Shown here in pieces: positions 34,725 to 44,085 of a stretch of 64,000 nt of DNA (within the stretch, counting starts at the first letter, position 1; each line of letters begins with the position of its first letter). The DNA lies in the NCBI RefSeq assembly GCF_018129385.1, contig NZ_JAFCLN010000003.1, positions 463,501 to 527,500 on the forward strand, given 5' to 3'. The position numbers and the translations under genes are program-made. The stretch comes from Bradyrhizobium lablabi. Its GTDB lineage: Bacteria > Pseudomonadota > Alphaproteobacteria > Rhizobiales > Xanthobacteraceae. The notes below the pieces were generated by a model. The model did not search any database, was not told the origin of the DNA, and worked only from the letters and a program-made list of their open reading frames with translations.

Positions 34725-36151
34725 CCGGCAACTCCCTGCTTGGCGGCGCGGCTGACCGACAGCACGAAGCGCTCGACTTCCGAAGAATCGTTCTTCATTA
34801 CCGTGACCTGTTCGGGCTTTGTCATGAGGCCATCGAGCCAGGCCGGTAGCTGCGGCCGCACCCCGCAGGCAGCTTCCACCGCGTCGGGGAATTTTGCGGC
34901 ATGCGCAGTCGACAGCACGATGTTGGGCACGCTCGAATCCGAGGTATCGCGGTCGGCGACGGCGAGCGCCACCGCGGTGTGGGGATCGACGAGATCACCC
35001 GCCTCGCGCCAGGCGGTGCGGATCGCAGCCGCGGTCTCGGTTTCATTGGCACGCCCGGCGTCGAACTCTTCGCGGATCGCCGCCAGCATCGCATCCGGCA
35101 GCACGAAACGGCCTGATTGCTTCAGCGATTCCATCAGGCGCCGCACACCGGCGGCATCGCGGCGGCTTGCCTCGAACAACAGCCGTTCGAAATTCGAGGA
35201 GATCTGAATATCCATCGAGGGCGATGTGGTGGCGTGGACGTCGCGCACCTCGTAGATGCCGGTCTTCAGCGTCCGCGGCAGGATGTCGTTGACGTTGGCG
35301 GCGATGCGCAGCCAGCGCACCGGCAGGCCCATGCGCTTGGCGGCGTAGCCTGCAAAAATGTCGCCGAAATTGCCGGTCGGCACGGTGAAATCGACGGTGC
35401 GTGCGGGTGCACCGAGCGCGACCGCCGAGGTGAAGTAGTAGACGATCTGCGCGACGATGCGGGCCCAGTTGATCGAGTTGACGCCCGACAGCGAGACCGC
35501 GTCGCGAAACCGGTGATGGTTGAACATCGCCTTCACGATCGCCTGGCAATCGTCGAAGGTGCCTTCGATCGCCAGCGCATGCACATTGGATGCACCTGAT
35601 GTCGTCATCATCCGCCGCTGCACATCGGAGATGCGGCCGTTCGGGAACAACACGATCAGGTCGACATTGTCGAGGCCGGCAAAGGCATCGACGGCGGCGC
35701 CGCCGGTGTCGCCGGAGGTTGCTACCGCAATCGTGGTTCGCTGCGCGCGCCTGGCGAGCACATGATCCATCAGCCGCGAGATCAACTGCATCGCCACGTC
35801 CTTGAACGCGAGCGTCGGGCCGTGGAACAGTTCCAGCAGGAATTGATTGGGGCCGATCTGGTCCAGCGGAACCACCGCCGGGTGGCGGAAGGTGGCGTAG
35901 GCCTCATTCGCCATGCGGCCGAGGTCGGCGTCCGATATCTCGCCGCCGACAAACGGCTTCATCACGTCGACGGCGACTTCCCAATACGGTTTTCCGAAAA
36001 AGCCTGCGACGGTCTCGGGCGAAAGCGTTGGCCAGACCTCGGGCACGTAGAGGCCACCGTCGCGGGCAAGCCCGGTCAGCATCACGTCGCAAAAGCCCAG
36101 CGTGGGGGCCTCCCCCCGCGTCGAAATATACCGCGTCAAACTGACCTCCAA
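34721..36151 (-). CDS. thrC: threonine synthase
   Basis: About 476 residues (or fewer if a later start is used: LTRYISTRGEAPT follows the first Met by a few residues). It converts O-phospho-L-homoserine to threonine with PLP. The PLP lysine is in PTLAFKDVAMQL, with ATSGDTGGAAVDAF for the phosphate site and FTVPTGNFGDIFAG. Length and motifs match the longer alphaproteobacterial class. Its stop overlaps the M16 gene start. The start region at 36151 is divergent from a 474-bp gap. Confidence 0.95.
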   Translation of the reverse strand: MEVSLTRYISTRGEAPTLGFCDVMLTGLARDGGLYVPEVWPTLSPETVAGFFGKPYWEVAVDVMKPFVGGEISDADLGRMANEAYATFRHPAVVPLDQIGPNQFLLELFHGPTLAFKDVAMQLISRLMDHVLARRAQRTTIAVATSGDTGGAAVDAFAGLDNVDLIVLFPNGRISDVQRRMMTTSGASNVHALAIEGTFDDCQAIVKAMFNHHRFRDAVSLSGVNSINWARIVAQIVYYFTSAVALGAPARTVDFTVPTGNFGDIFAGYAAKRMGLPVRWLRIAANVNDILPRTLKTGIYEVRDVHATTSPSMDIQISSNFERLLFEASRRDAAGVRRLMESLKQSGRFVLPDAMLAAIREEFDAGRANETETAAAIRTAWREAGDLVDPHTAVALAVADRDTSDSSVPNIVLSTAHAAKFPDAVEAACGVRPQLPAWLDGLMTKPEQVTVMKNDSSEVERFVLSVSRAAKQGVAG

Positions 36152-36625
36152 AGGCTTAAGACCCTGTTAAGCCTTTGATATTGATGGATTTTAGCTTTGC
36201 TACTCGATGCAAAACCGTCGGGCACCATAATGTGTTTTCGCTAGATGGGAAATGCCGGCATGACGGAAAAGATCTAGTCCGCCGACCTTGCGAACGCCTG
36301 AACCCTCCACGCAACGACATCATTCTCCGGGGATCCAGCACGCCGCGGCTTCCCGGTTCAATCAGTGTGGGCACAGGCTGCCGCGTCCACCGCGTCTCAT
36401 CCCAACGCTCGATGAAGATGGCCAACGCCCCTCCCAGGCGAAGAGATGGGCCAACTGGCGCCACCGATTTGCCCGACATATTGAGCGAATATTTTGCGCG
36501 GCGATCCGGACAGCCCAGATCACATTGATCTGACTGTGGAAAATCAATTTGATACGCATCGGCTTCGGGAACAAAAATCTACCAAATCCGGTTGATATCC
36601 ACGCGTCGGAAACCCGGAGGCTTCC
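36152..36625. other. intergenic stretch between thrC and the DUF1344 gene
   Basis: 474 bp that must carry the two divergent promoters. Open frames here (for example 36175-36528) show no family character. No repeat of the known families was seen. Confidence 0.4.
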
Positions 36626-36937
36626 ATGAAAATTGCGAAGATCACCTTGGCGGGTGTCGCGATGCTCGCCGTCATGAGTTCGGCCGCGCTGGCCGAGCAG
36701 ACGACCAACGCAACAGGCCTGATCACGAAGATCGACCGGACCACCGGCATCATCGCGATCAAGCGCATCCAGGACGGCACGGTCGGAGCAAGCACGGCCG
36801 GCGCGGAAGAGTTCAAGCTGCAAAGCGGCTCGCTCGAGGCCTGGCATGCCGGCGATCGGGTCTCGTTCACCGCCACCGAGAGTGGCGGGACCAAGACGAT
36901 CACCAAGATCGAGAAGCAGTCGTCGGCCTCGAGATAA
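36626..36937 (+). CDS. DUF1344-like small exported protein
   Basis: 103 residues. Signal peptide MKIAKITLAGVAMLAVMSSAALA, mature part starting EQTTNATGLITKIDRTTGII and ending VSFTATESGGTKTITKIEKQ. The beta-pattern T/AxGxIxxIDxxxxxIxL with a following V-x-F is that of the DUF1344/TOBE-like OB domains found in rhizobial periplasmic proteins. Function unknown. ATG at 36626 follows GGAGGC. A hairpin terminator follows. Confidence 0.75.
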   Translation: MKIAKITLAGVAMLAVMSSAALAEQTTNATGLITKIDRTTGIIAIKRIQDGTVGASTAGAEEFKLQSGSLEAWHAGDRVSFTATESGGTKTITKIEKQSSASR

Positions 36938-36979
36938 CGGGCGCGGCGAGGGCGAAGGCGACAGACTGTCGGAAATGAA

Positions 36980-37007
36980 AAAGGCCGCGGCAAAGCCCGC
37001 GGCCTTT
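36980..37007 (+). terminator. hairpin terminator after the DUF1344 gene
   Basis: AAAGGCCGCGG / CCGCGGCCTTT, loop CAAAGC. The T tract is short (three Ts), so efficiency is uncertain. Confidence 0.75.
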
Positions 37008-37386
37008 CCACTGGAAGGGGCCTGCTGATTTTCTGGATCTGGTTGTTGATGCCAACCTTCATGGTCTCATATCGCGTGCGGCATAGAACTCGGCAGCCAC
37101 GCTCCGCGTGAGGGCCGACGCAGCAACGGGCCAGCGCGCCGACCATCCAGATTTTCTTCAACTCTTCCTCTCCGATTCGTGATGAGAAGCAATTGCGCGG
37201 AAGGAACCGAACGTTCCGGTTTTTCCCGAAATCGATCATGCACCCTAAAGTGGATATCGCCGATATATTCTATTCGCTCCATTCGTGGGCGCCGCGGGCA
37301 GATCGCCACTTTTTCCCGATCCTTGGCCGGGCGGATTCGAAATCGGCGTGGCGAGTCGAAAGATGAAGGAATCAGGAACCATTAGC
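37008..37386. other. intergenic stretch, nothing recognised
   Basis: About 380 bp before the Ala/Pro-rich membrane protein. No convincing gene, RNA or repeat was seen. Confidence 0.4.
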
Positions 37387-37884
37387 ATGTTGTCCCGTTT
37401 GGTCCGCTGCCTGTGGGGGCGGGCGACGAGATCGGTTTGGCCAATGCCTGTTGCGCGATATTTTCTCTACACAGGCGGCGTGCTGCTGGCGCTGCTGTTC
37501 CTGCTCGACTGGTATTTGCCGCCGCCGGCTGTGGAAGCGGCCCGCGCCGACATCGACCGTTCGACCATCCGCCTTCAATCCGCGCACAAATGGCCGAGTG
37601 CGGTGGTGTTCGATACCAATCAGCCGACCATTGTTCCGCCCGCGGCGGTGGCGGCTGTCGCCCCCGCGCCCCCGCCGCCTAAATCGCCGGCGAAGCCGCC
37701 GCTCGACGCCCTCGCGATGGCGCAACCGAAAGAACCCGCGGCCGTCCATGCCGCACCGCCGGCCGCCCGCAAACGCGTCGCGCGGCGTACGACGCGGGTT
37801 GCCCGCACACCCGCCCCTGCCGCGCCGCGCGTGGCCAGCTACGACATGTTCGGTTTCGGGACTCCGTTTCGGATGGGTTGGTGA
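37387..37884 (+). CDS. Ala/Pro-rich single-span membrane protein
   Basis: 165 residues from ATG at 37387 (MLSRLVRCLWGRATRSVW). One membrane helix (about 23-42, VARYFLYTGGVLLALLFLLD) and then an extended proline- and alanine-rich chain (PAAVAAVAPAPPPPKSPAK) ending FGFGTPFRMGW. No catalytic motif. The cytoplasmic basic N-terminus places the proline-rich part outside. An upstream in-frame start at 37285 would add an uncoded-looking stretch. It lies beside a two-component system, but a link is not shown. Confidence 0.6.
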   Translation: MLSRLVRCLWGRATRSVWPMPVARYFLYTGGVLLALLFLLDWYLPPPAVEAARADIDRSTIRLQSAHKWPSAVVFDTNQPTIVPPAAVAAVAPAPPPPKSPAKPPLDALAMAQPKEPAAVHAAPPAARKRVARRTTRVARTPAPAAPRVASYDMFGFGTPFRMGW

Positions 37885-37897
37885 GGCGATCGGCGGC

Positions 37898-38545
37898 TCA
37901 GCCGAGGCCCATCTCCACCGCGATGCGGATGAGGTCTGAATGGTTTTTCGCCCCCAGCTTCTGCTTCAGCAGCGAAGTGGTATTGGCGACCGTCTTGTAG
38001 GAAATGCCGAGCGCCTCGGCGACCTCGACGATCTTGTCGCCGCGGCCCAGCAGCCGCAGGATTTCCAGCTCACGCGCGGTCATCTGCGAGGCAGGGTTGG
38101 CCTTGATCGCCGCACCTGAAAAGGTCACGGCTTCGGCGAGATCAGGCGAAATGAAATTGTCGCCCGCCGCCACCTTGCGCACCGCCTTCACCAGGACGCG
38201 CGGATCGTCCGCCTTCGAGACGTAGCCCTGCGCGCCCATGTCGACCGCGCGCACCACGAAGGCGGGATCGTTGTTCATGCTGAACATGATGATGCGGGCA
38301 TCCGGATCGTCTTTCCGGATCCGCCGCATCAGTTCGAAGCCGGAAACATCCGGGAGATTGATGTCGATAATGGTGACGTCGGGCTTCTTCTGCACGAAGG
38401 CGCGATGACCCGATTTGGCGTCATTGGCTTCCTCGATCCTGACTGAGGCATCGCCCGCAAACAGCGCCCGGCAGCCCGACAGCACCACGGGGTGGTCGTC
38501 GACAATCAGTACCTTCGTGGAAGATTTGACGGTATCCTGCATCAT
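37898..38545 (-). CDS. NarL/FixJ-type response regulator
   Basis: 215 residues. Receiver with DDHP at the acidic patch and IIDINLPDVSG (Asp61), switch residues FSM and Lys in YVSKADD. The LuxR output domain reads MTARELEILRLLGRGDKIVE then VAEALGISYKTVANTTSLLKQK. The divergent kinase gene at 38605 is its likely partner; the 59-bp gap between them carries the promoters. Start ATG 38545 (MMQDTVKSSTKVLIV). Confidence 0.93.
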   Translation of the reverse strand: MMQDTVKSSTKVLIVDDHPVVLSGCRALFAGDASVRIEEANDAKSGHRAFVQKKPDVTIIDINLPDVSGFELMRRIRKDDPDARIIMFSMNNDPAFVVRAVDMGAQGYVSKADDPRVLVKAVRKVAAGDNFISPDLAEAVTFSGAAIKANPASQMTARELEILRLLGRGDKIVEVAEALGISYKTVANTTSLLKQKLGAKNHSDLIRIAVEMGLG

Positions 38546-38604
38546 TCCGCTGCCTCATCAACAAGATAGGAAATCCTGGCAGCCGCCAGAAGAGAGAATT
38601 CCAC

Positions 38605-39963
38605 GTGCAACTTAGAATCTTCCAAATGTGGAACGGCCTCTCCCTGCGAATGCGGTTGTTCCTGCCGCTGGGAATCATGTTCCTGGCGGCGCTGATCCTC
38701 GGCGGGGTTGCGCTGCAACTTTTTGCCACCGAGCAATTGGCCGATGAAACCGTGCAGGCGACAAGATCCGCCAAAGTGGTGGCCGATGCCCTGAACAGCG
38801 CGCTGGCATCGGCCGACAATCCGAAAGCGGTGCTGGACACGTTCGCGCAAGGCCTCGGTACGTCCGAGGCCATTCGCTTTCGCCCCTCCGGAACCGCCGC
38901 CGATGCCGCGCCGGTCGAGGTTCGCACGCCGCTCGGCCGCGTGCCGCAATGGTTCATTCACCTGCTCACGATTCCCGAGATCGGCGCCGCCTTTCCGATC
39001 ATGCTGGACGGCAAGCACGCCGGCGATATCGTGTTCTCACCGGATCTTACGGCGGACATTTTCGAGAAATGGGTAGGCTTCCTTGCGATCGTCGGCTCCG
39101 GCCTCGTGCTGACGCTGCTGACCGGATTGATCGCCTATGTCACCGCCGGCTCGACGCTGGGTCCTTTGCAGGCCCTGAGCGCCGGCCTGACGCGGATGCG
39201 GCAGGGGCACTATCACAGCCCCATCCCGCCGTCGGGGCCGCCGGAAATCCGCAGGAGCTGCGAAGCGGCCAATGAACTTGCCAGTACGCTCGATGCGCTG
39301 AGCCGCGACAACCGCGGCCTGCTGCGCAAGATGGTGTCGCTACAGGACGACGAGCGCCGCGACCTCGCGCGCGAGCTGCATGACGAGCTCGGACCGCTGC
39401 TGTTCGGCATTCGCGCCAACAGCGTGGCGGTGCTGGAATCGATCCGGTCCGGCGATGAAAGGCTGGCAGCTTCCACGCAAGCCATACTGCAATCGGTCGA
39501 GGCGTTGCAGCAGGCCAACCGGCGCATTCTCGATCATTTGCGGCCGCTCTACATCCGGGAGCTGGGACTGGAGAAGAGCGTCCAGACGCTGATCAATAAT
39601 GCCCGCTCGCAGGCGCCGGAAATCAGGCTGGAGGCGCGGATCGATCCCCGGCTAAACGATGTCGATGGCCTGCTCTCGCAAACCGTCTATCGCGTGATCC
39701 AGGAAGGCACCACCAATGCGCTGCGGCACGCCAATGCCTCATCGGTCAACGTCGAGGCGGCGATCCATGGCGATGAAGTGTCGATCGGGATTTCCGACAA
39801 CGGAATAGGTTTTCCGGCCGATAGTCCTTTCGGGCGGGGCCTGACCGGCATGCACGAGCGCATCAGGGCACTGAGCGGGACTTTCGAGCTGCTGCGGGAA
39901 GGCGGCAGGACCGTCGTCCGTTGCCGTCTGCCGATCAACGACCCGTCGCTGCGCCGCGGCTGA
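38605..39963 (+). CDS. NarX/UhpB-type sensor histidine kinase
   Basis: 452 residues. Two membrane spans (about 15-38 and 156-180) bracket a periplasmic domain of about 110 residues. A HAMP region follows (TLGPLQALSAGLTRMRQGHY), then a HisKA_3 dimerisation helix with RELHDELGPLL (His259) and an ATPase with QEGTTNALRHANASSV, DNGIGFP and GLTGMHERI. GTG 38605 is the first start; ATG at 38626 (MWNGLSLRMRLFLPLG) is an alternative. It is divergent from and probably partners the NarL-type regulator. The stimulus is unknown. Confidence 0.92.
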   Translation: MQLRIFQMWNGLSLRMRLFLPLGIMFLAALILGGVALQLFATEQLADETVQATRSAKVVADALNSALASADNPKAVLDTFAQGLGTSEAIRFRPSGTAADAAPVEVRTPLGRVPQWFIHLLTIPEIGAAFPIMLDGKHAGDIVFSPDLTADIFEKWVGFLAIVGSGLVLTLLTGLIAYVTAGSTLGPLQALSAGLTRMRQGHYHSPIPPSGPPEIRRSCEAANELASTLDALSRDNRGLLRKMVSLQDDERRDLARELHDELGPLLFGIRANSVAVLESIRSGDERLAASTQAILQSVEALQQANRRILDHLRPLYIRELGLEKSVQTLINNARSQAPEIRLEARIDPRLNDVDGLLSQTVYRVIQEGTTNALRHANASSVNVEAAIHGDEVSIGISDNGIGFPADSPFGRGLTGMHERIRALSGTFELLREGGRTVVRCRLPINDPSLRRG

Positions 39964-40207
39964 CGGACCATCGACAGAGGCGCAACGAAGGGCCGGACCG
40001 AACCTGAGAGATCCGGCACCGGCTCATCGCCACCCGCATCCCTCAATGCAGGTGAACCACCGGGCGCTGGCGCGCCCTCTCCTCCTCCATGCAGCGCGGA
40101 GACAACAGACGGCATGGCCTGCTGTTCCAGCCATCCGGGAAAAAGTTGCAATGAAGGGGATCGCCGCTAACATGGATCCGCTGGATCGCCTGGGGGACAG
40201 AGCCGGA

Positions 40208-40402
40208 ATGCCTGAGTACCGTGCCTACGCAGTCGGCCATGATGGCCACATCTTCGATTCCGCGGCGCTGATCTGCAAGGACGACCAGGAGGCCATCGCG
40301 CAGGCAAAAGCGGCATTCGTCAATTGCACGATCGAGGTGTGGAGCGGCGCGCGCTTTGTCGTCAGGCTGGAACGCCCGGACCAGCCGAATCGTCCCCGGT
40401 GA
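40208..40402 (+). CDS. small hypothetical protein (Bradyrhizobium-type)
   Basis: 64 residues, MPEYRAYAVGHDGHIFDSAA then EAIAQAKAAFVNCTIEVWSGARFVVRLE. The pattern (M-P-x-Y-R-x-Y-x-V-G-x-D-G-H ... IExWxxxR) is a small family seen in many Bradyrhizobium genomes, often near two-component genes, function unknown. ATG at 40208 is preferred to two earlier in-frame ATGs because the family begins there. Confidence 0.7.
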   Translation: MPEYRAYAVGHDGHIFDSAALICKDDQEAIAQAKAAFVNCTIEVWSGARFVVRLERPDQPNRPR

Positions 40403-40754
40403 CATCGGGCGCAGGGCTGCAAACCGTCTGGCGTATCTTGCCTTCCGGAGAGAAGGCGAACGAAATCCGGACCGGTTCGCCTTCAAAGCTCAGATAGTCG
40501 AGCACGACGCCGTCGGCAGCCGGCGTGATTTCCTCGAGCCCGAAGGCGTTCGGCACGAAGGCAATGAGCCGCGGCCGCCAATAGGCTTCCAGCGCGGCGC
40601 GGCCCTGGATCAGCGTGGTGCCGCCGCAGGAGCATTCCAGGCCGGCATCGTCGGCATACAGATCGAGAAGACCTGCGAGATCGCGCCTGCGACAGGCGTC
40701 GAGCCAGTCCACGACGACAGCTACGGGATCAAAGTTTCCAGGCATGTTCGACAT
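40362..40754 (-). CDS. NTF2-like (SnoaL-type) protein
   Basis: 130 residues. VAVVVDWLDACRRRDLAGLL followed by DLYADDAGLECSCGG and FEGEPVRISFAF form the alpha+beta cone of the NTF2/SnoaL fold. A cysteine pair (ECSCGG) is unusual. Its 3' end overlaps the end of the 40208 gene by 41 bp (convergent). Enzymatic role unknown. Confidence 0.75.
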   Translation of the reverse strand: MSNMPGNFDPVAVVVDWLDACRRRDLAGLLDLYADDAGLECSCGGTTLIQGRAALEAYWRPRLIAFVPNAFGLEEITPAADGVVLDYLSFEGEPVRISFAFSPEGKIRQTVCSPAPDVTGDDSAGPGVPA

Positions 40755-40891
40755 ATCGTCCGCATGGTTGCATCTACCGGAGTTTTGGGGGAAGGCCGAC
40801 GGAATATCGAAAAAATCGTGAATGGACCCTGAAGAGGCGCGTCAGAAAGGGTTCAGGGAGGAACCGTCAATTGCCATGCCCGGAGCGGACA

Positions 40892-41641
40892 TCAGCTCCT
40901 GCGCTGGGCGCGCCACCACACGCCGAAGGCGATCACGACCGCGGCTGCCAGCGTGAACCAGGTGATGGCGTATTGCAGGTGGTCGTCTTTCAGATGCACC
41001 TTCAGCGGGCCGGGCTTTGGAATGCCGCTGTCATGGACCGGCGATTCCAGGTCGATGTAGAACGGCGCGACGGTCTTGCCGCCCTCGCCCCAACCGAGCG
41101 CGCGCGCCATGGCCAGATGATCGCGCACGAACCACAGGCGCTTTGCCGGATTTTCCGCCGGCGTCATCGTGCCGGCGCGCTCGGGAAACCGGATGTAGCC
41201 GGTCAAGGTCACCGGCTGGCCGGTGACCAGCCTGGCCACCGCACGGTCCTGCTGGGCACGATCCTGCATGGTGTTCTGGACGAAGCCGGCATTGACCGCG
41301 ATGGTCTCGCCACCGGCAAGCCTTGCGGGCAGGAACGCCCAGGTGCCGGGGCCGGAGACATCCTCACGCACCGCCGAGCCGGAGCTATAGACCATCGCAT
41401 CCGGCAGCCTTGCATAGGTAGCCGCGAAGGTGACGCGGCGGAATTCGTCCGTTGAGGGGGTGAGCGTGCTCCAGCTTGAGGCCGATGGCAGCGGCACCGG
41501 CGCAGCGGCGAGCCGCTCGTCGAGCGCAGCGATCAGCGCATGTTTTTCGACCCGGCGCTGCAACTGCCAGAAGCCGAGGCCGAGGAGGACCGCCAGCATC
41601 ACCACCGTGAACAGCGAGAAGCCGATATGCCGTTTGCTCAT
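40892..41641 (-). CDS. SURF1 family cytochrome oxidase assembly protein
   Basis: 249 residues with N- and C-terminal membrane helices (about 7-26 and 218-238, YAITWFTLAAAVVIAFGVWW), and the SURF1 signatures FWQLQRRVEKHALIAAL, GTWAFLPARL, VNAGFV and HLQYAITWF. It helps insert haem a into CtaD. ATG at 41641 overlaps the stop of the DUF983 gene upstream (41638-41641). Confidence 0.93.
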   Translation of the reverse strand: MSKRHIGFSLFTVVMLAVLLGLGFWQLQRRVEKHALIAALDERLAAAPVPLPSASSWSTLTPSTDEFRRVTFAATYARLPDAMVYSSGSAVREDVSGPGTWAFLPARLAGGETIAVNAGFVQNTMQDRAQQDRAVARLVTGQPVTLTGYIRFPERAGTMTPAENPAKRLWFVRDHLAMARALGWGEGGKTVAPFYIDLESPVHDSGIPKPGPLKVHLKDDHLQYAITWFTLAAAVVIAFGVWWRAQRRS

Positions 41642-42027
41642 TTCGGCGTGCGATCGATCAGCCGGCCCTCGGCAGCCTTGTGATGGAATTGCAGCGCGAT
41701 CAGCAGCGACTTCATCGAGCGCAAAGGCAGCAGCGTGGTGGCGAGAATCAGCGGCAGCCACAGCACGGCGTGCAGCCAGAACGGCGGCTGATACTTGATC
41801 TCCACGATCAGGGCGGCACCGACCACGATGGCGCCCGCCAGCATGATGATGAAGACCGCCGGACCGTCGCCGGAATCGATGAAGGCGTAGTCGAGCCCGC
41901 AGGCTTCGCAATTCGGCCGCAGCGTCAGGAAGCCGGCATAGAGCTTTCCCTTGCCGCAGCGCGGGCAGCGGCAGGCGAGGCCGCGCAGCGCGCTTTCGGT
42001 GACGGTGGGCGGGGTCTGGTCGGACAT
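41638..42027 (-). CDS. DUF983 family membrane protein
   Basis: 129 residues. Two CxxC pairs near the N-terminus (CRCPRCGKG and CEACGLDY) form a likely zinc ribbon, followed by two membrane helices (FIIMLAGAIVVGAALIVEI and LHAVLWLPLILATTLLP). DUF983 proteins regularly occur beside cox assembly genes in alphaproteobacteria. ATG at 42027 is followed by SURF1 in coupled order. Confidence 0.9.
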   Translation of the reverse strand: MSDQTPPTVTESALRGLACRCPRCGKGKLYAGFLTLRPNCEACGLDYAFIDSGDGPAVFIIMLAGAIVVGAALIVEIKYQPPFWLHAVLWLPLILATTLLPLRSMKSLLIALQFHHKAAEGRLIDRTPK

Positions 42028-42041
42028 GCGGCGGCTCCTCT

Positions 42042-42180
42042 TACCCTCTCCCCTTGTGGGAGAGGGTGGACACGATGCGTCAGCATCGTGGACGGGTGAG
42101 GGGTCTGTCTCCGCGGATAGAGACCCCTCATCCGTCGCGGACTGCGTCCGCGACACCTTCTCCCACAAGGGGAGAAGGAA
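42042..42180. repeat. palindromic repeat, family R4 (diverged)
   Basis: Ends CCCTCTCCCCTTGTGGGAGA and TTCTCCCACAAGGGGAGAAG with inner GGTGAGGGGTCT / AGACCCCTCATCC. It lies between ctaE and the DUF983 gene. Confidence 0.7.
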
Positions 42181-42212
42181 AAGCAAAAGGGCGGCCTTTC
42201 GGCCGCCCTTTC
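42178..42212 (-). terminator. intrinsic terminator downstream of ctaE
   Basis: On the minus strand AAAGGGCGGCC / GGCCGCCCTTT with a GAAA loop (42186-42211) followed by TTGCTTTT. It separates ctaE from DUF983 and SURF1. Confidence 0.8.
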
Positions 42213-42229
42213 TAACACGATGACGGCAT

Positions 42230-43123
42230 CTAGTGCGCGGCGTGGCCGGCGACTTCCGCGCCGCGGCCCCAGACATAGATGCAGACGAACAGGAACAGCC
42301 AGACCACGTCGACGAAATGCCAGTACCAGGCGGCGAATTCGAAGCCGAGGTGTTGCTTGGGCGTGAAGTGGCCGGCATAGGCGCGGAACAGGCAAACCAG
42401 CAGGAAGATGGTGCCGACCAGCACGTGGAAGCCGTGGAAGCCGGTCGCCATGAAGAAGGTCGCGCCGTAGATGTTGCCGGAGAAGCCGAATGTGGCGTGG
42501 GCGTACTCATAGGCCTGCACGCAGGTGAAGAGGGCGCCGAGCACCACGGTGAGGATCAGGCCGTATTTCAGGCCCTGGCGGTCGTTCTCCAGCAGCGCAT
42601 GGTGCGCCCAGGTGACCGTGGTGCCCGACGTGAGCAGCAGCAGCGTGTTGAGCAGCGGCAGGTGCCAGGGGTCGAAGGTCTCGATGCCCTTCGGCGGCCA
42701 GGTGCCGGGCACGGCGCAGGCGCCCGCGGCGGTGCCGGGGCCGCAGCCGAAGATGGCGTCGCGGGTGGCGTGGACGGCATCGGCCGGGAACAGCGCGGAA
42801 TTGAAGAAGGCCCAGAACCAGGCGACGAAGAACATCACTTCGGAAGCGATGAACAGGATCATGCCGTAGCGGTGGCTGATCTGCACCACGCGGGTGTGGT
42901 CGCCCTTGTACTGGGCTTCCTTGATCACGTCGGCCCACCAGCTCGCCATGGTGTAGAGCACGCCCACCGCGCCGGCGCCGAAGATGATCGGAGCGGCGGC
43001 GAACATGTGGTGCATCCAGGCGATGGCGCCGACCGCCATCACGAAGGCCGAAACCGAGCCGACGACCGGCCACGGGCTCGGATCAACCAGATGGTAGTCG
43101 TGATGCTTCGCTTGCGCCGCCAT
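42230..43123 (-). CDS. ctaE: cytochrome c oxidase subunit III
   Basis: 297 residues, seven membrane helices. [20 protein letters not shown], then [34 protein letters not shown], and the final [25 protein letters not shown] are signatures of aa3-type CoxIII. ATG at 43123 gives the family length. Downstream of ctaG in the same cluster; a terminator follows. Confidence 0.96.
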   Translation of the reverse strand: MAAQAKHHDYHLVDPSPWPVVGSVSAFVMAVGAIAWMHHMFAAAPIIFGAGAVGVLYTMASWWADVIKEAQYKGDHTRVVQISHRYGMILFIASEVMFFVAWFWAFFNSALFPADAVHATRDAIFGCGPGTAAGACAVPGTWPPKGIETFDPWHLPLLNTLLLLTSGTTVTWAHHALLENDRQGLKYGLILTVVLGALFTCVQAYEYAHATFGFSGNIYGATFFMATGFHGFHVLVGTIFLLVCLFRAYAGHFTPKQHLGFEFAAWYWHFVDVVWLFLFVCIYVWGRGAEVAGHAAH

Positions 43124-43184
43124 TGCAGTGTCTCCGTTAGTGCCGTGCCCTCGGCACGTATGTCTCAAGAATCAAATTCCGTCT

Positions 43185-43255
43185 GAGCATGATCTCCGCG
43201 CAAACGCTTCGCGTTTGTCGCAGGGAAAGCCGGTACCCGTTTTTCCGGATCATGC
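43185..43255. repeat. palindromic repeat, family R6
   Basis: GAGCATGATC at the left and GGATCATGC at the right, with an inner CAAACGCTTCGCGTTTG hairpin. Related to the copy at 31733. Confidence 0.65.
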
Positions 43256-43261
43256 CGTGGT

Positions 43262-43894
43262 TCACAAGGCACCCTTGCGCTTGTCCGTCTCGGTGGAAGC
43301 TTGCGGCTTCGGCGTCGGTTCGCGCACGGGGTAGAAGGTGTAGGATAGCGTAATGGTGTTGAGGCCGTCGTTCTCGCTATCCGCCGCAAGGGCCGGATCG
43401 ACATAGAACACGACCGGCATCTCGCGCTTTTCGCCCGGGCCCAAGGTCTGGTCGGTGAAGCAGAAGCAGTTGATCTTCTGGAAGTAGGCCCCGACGGTGA
43501 GCGGCGCGACATTGTAGGCGGCCTGCCCGGTCGTCGTGCGCGCCGACTGGTTGATGACGTTGTAGAAGACGGTGACGACCTGGCCGATCGGGATCTCGAT
43601 CTCGGTCTGCTCCGGCTCGAACTTCCAGGGCAGGCCCGGGCCGACATTGGCGTCGAAGCGCACCGCAATCTTGCGTGCCAGCGGGCCGCCGCTCGGTGCG
43701 GAGGTCGCGACCTGCGTGGTGCCGTTGAAACCGGTGGCGCGGCAGAACCAGTTGTAGAAGGGAACGGCGGCGTAGGACGCGCCGACCATCAGCACCACGA
43801 CGAAACCGCAAATCGCCGCCACTGCCGCATCGCGGCCGAGGCGCAGCGGCTTGGAGGATTTTGGCGGGGCGGCTTTCTGGTCCATCGCGCTCAC
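43262..43894 (-). CDS. ctaG: CtaG/Cox11 copper-delivery protein
   Basis: 210 residues. One N-terminal membrane anchor (about 24-42, [21 protein letters not shown]) and a periplasmic Ig-like domain carrying the copper site [14 protein letters not shown] and the terminal region [14 protein letters not shown]. It inserts Cu into the CuB site of CtaD. Two starts are possible (43894 and 43885). Confidence 0.94.
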   Translation of the reverse strand: MSAMDQKAAPPKSSKPLRLGRDAAVAAICGFVVVLMVGASYAAVPFYNWFCRATGFNGTTQVATSAPSGGPLARKIAVRFDANVGPGLPWKFEPEQTEIEIPIGQVVTVFYNVINQSARTTTGQAAYNVAPLTVGAYFQKINCFCFTDQTLGPGEKREMPVVFYVDPALAADSENDGLNTITLSYTFYPVREPTPKPQASTETDKRKGAL

Positions 43895-43903
43895 ATCATA
43901 CCG

Positions 43904-44065
43904 TCACATCGGCCGGACCAACACGGCCGGGCCCTTGACCAGAGTAACGGCGAAAAACAACAGGACGAGGACGCCAAGCGCCAGAGCGATCGCGATTGAG
44001 CGCTGGCGACGGCTTTTCTTCTGCGCCTCGGTGAGGACGATTCCTGGCTGCTTGTTGTCGTCCAT
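43904..44065 (-). CDS. CoxF-like small membrane protein
   Basis: 53 residues, MDDNKQPGIVLTEAQKKSRR then a single helix IAIALALGVLVLLFFAVTLVK. A small gene of this sort occurs between ctaB and ctaG in rhizobial cta clusters and is called CoxF or a cox assembly factor. ATG at 44065. Confidence 0.8.
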   Translation of the reverse strand: MDDNKQPGIVLTEAQKKSRRQRSIAIALALGVLVLLFFAVTLVKGPAVLVRPM

Positions 44066-44085
44066 GCCTGTTCCATGCGCCCCCT

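Noticed and set aside
36175..36528. A 117-codon plus-strand frame between thrC and the DUF1344 gene
   Set aside because: No domain or transposase pattern could be recognised.
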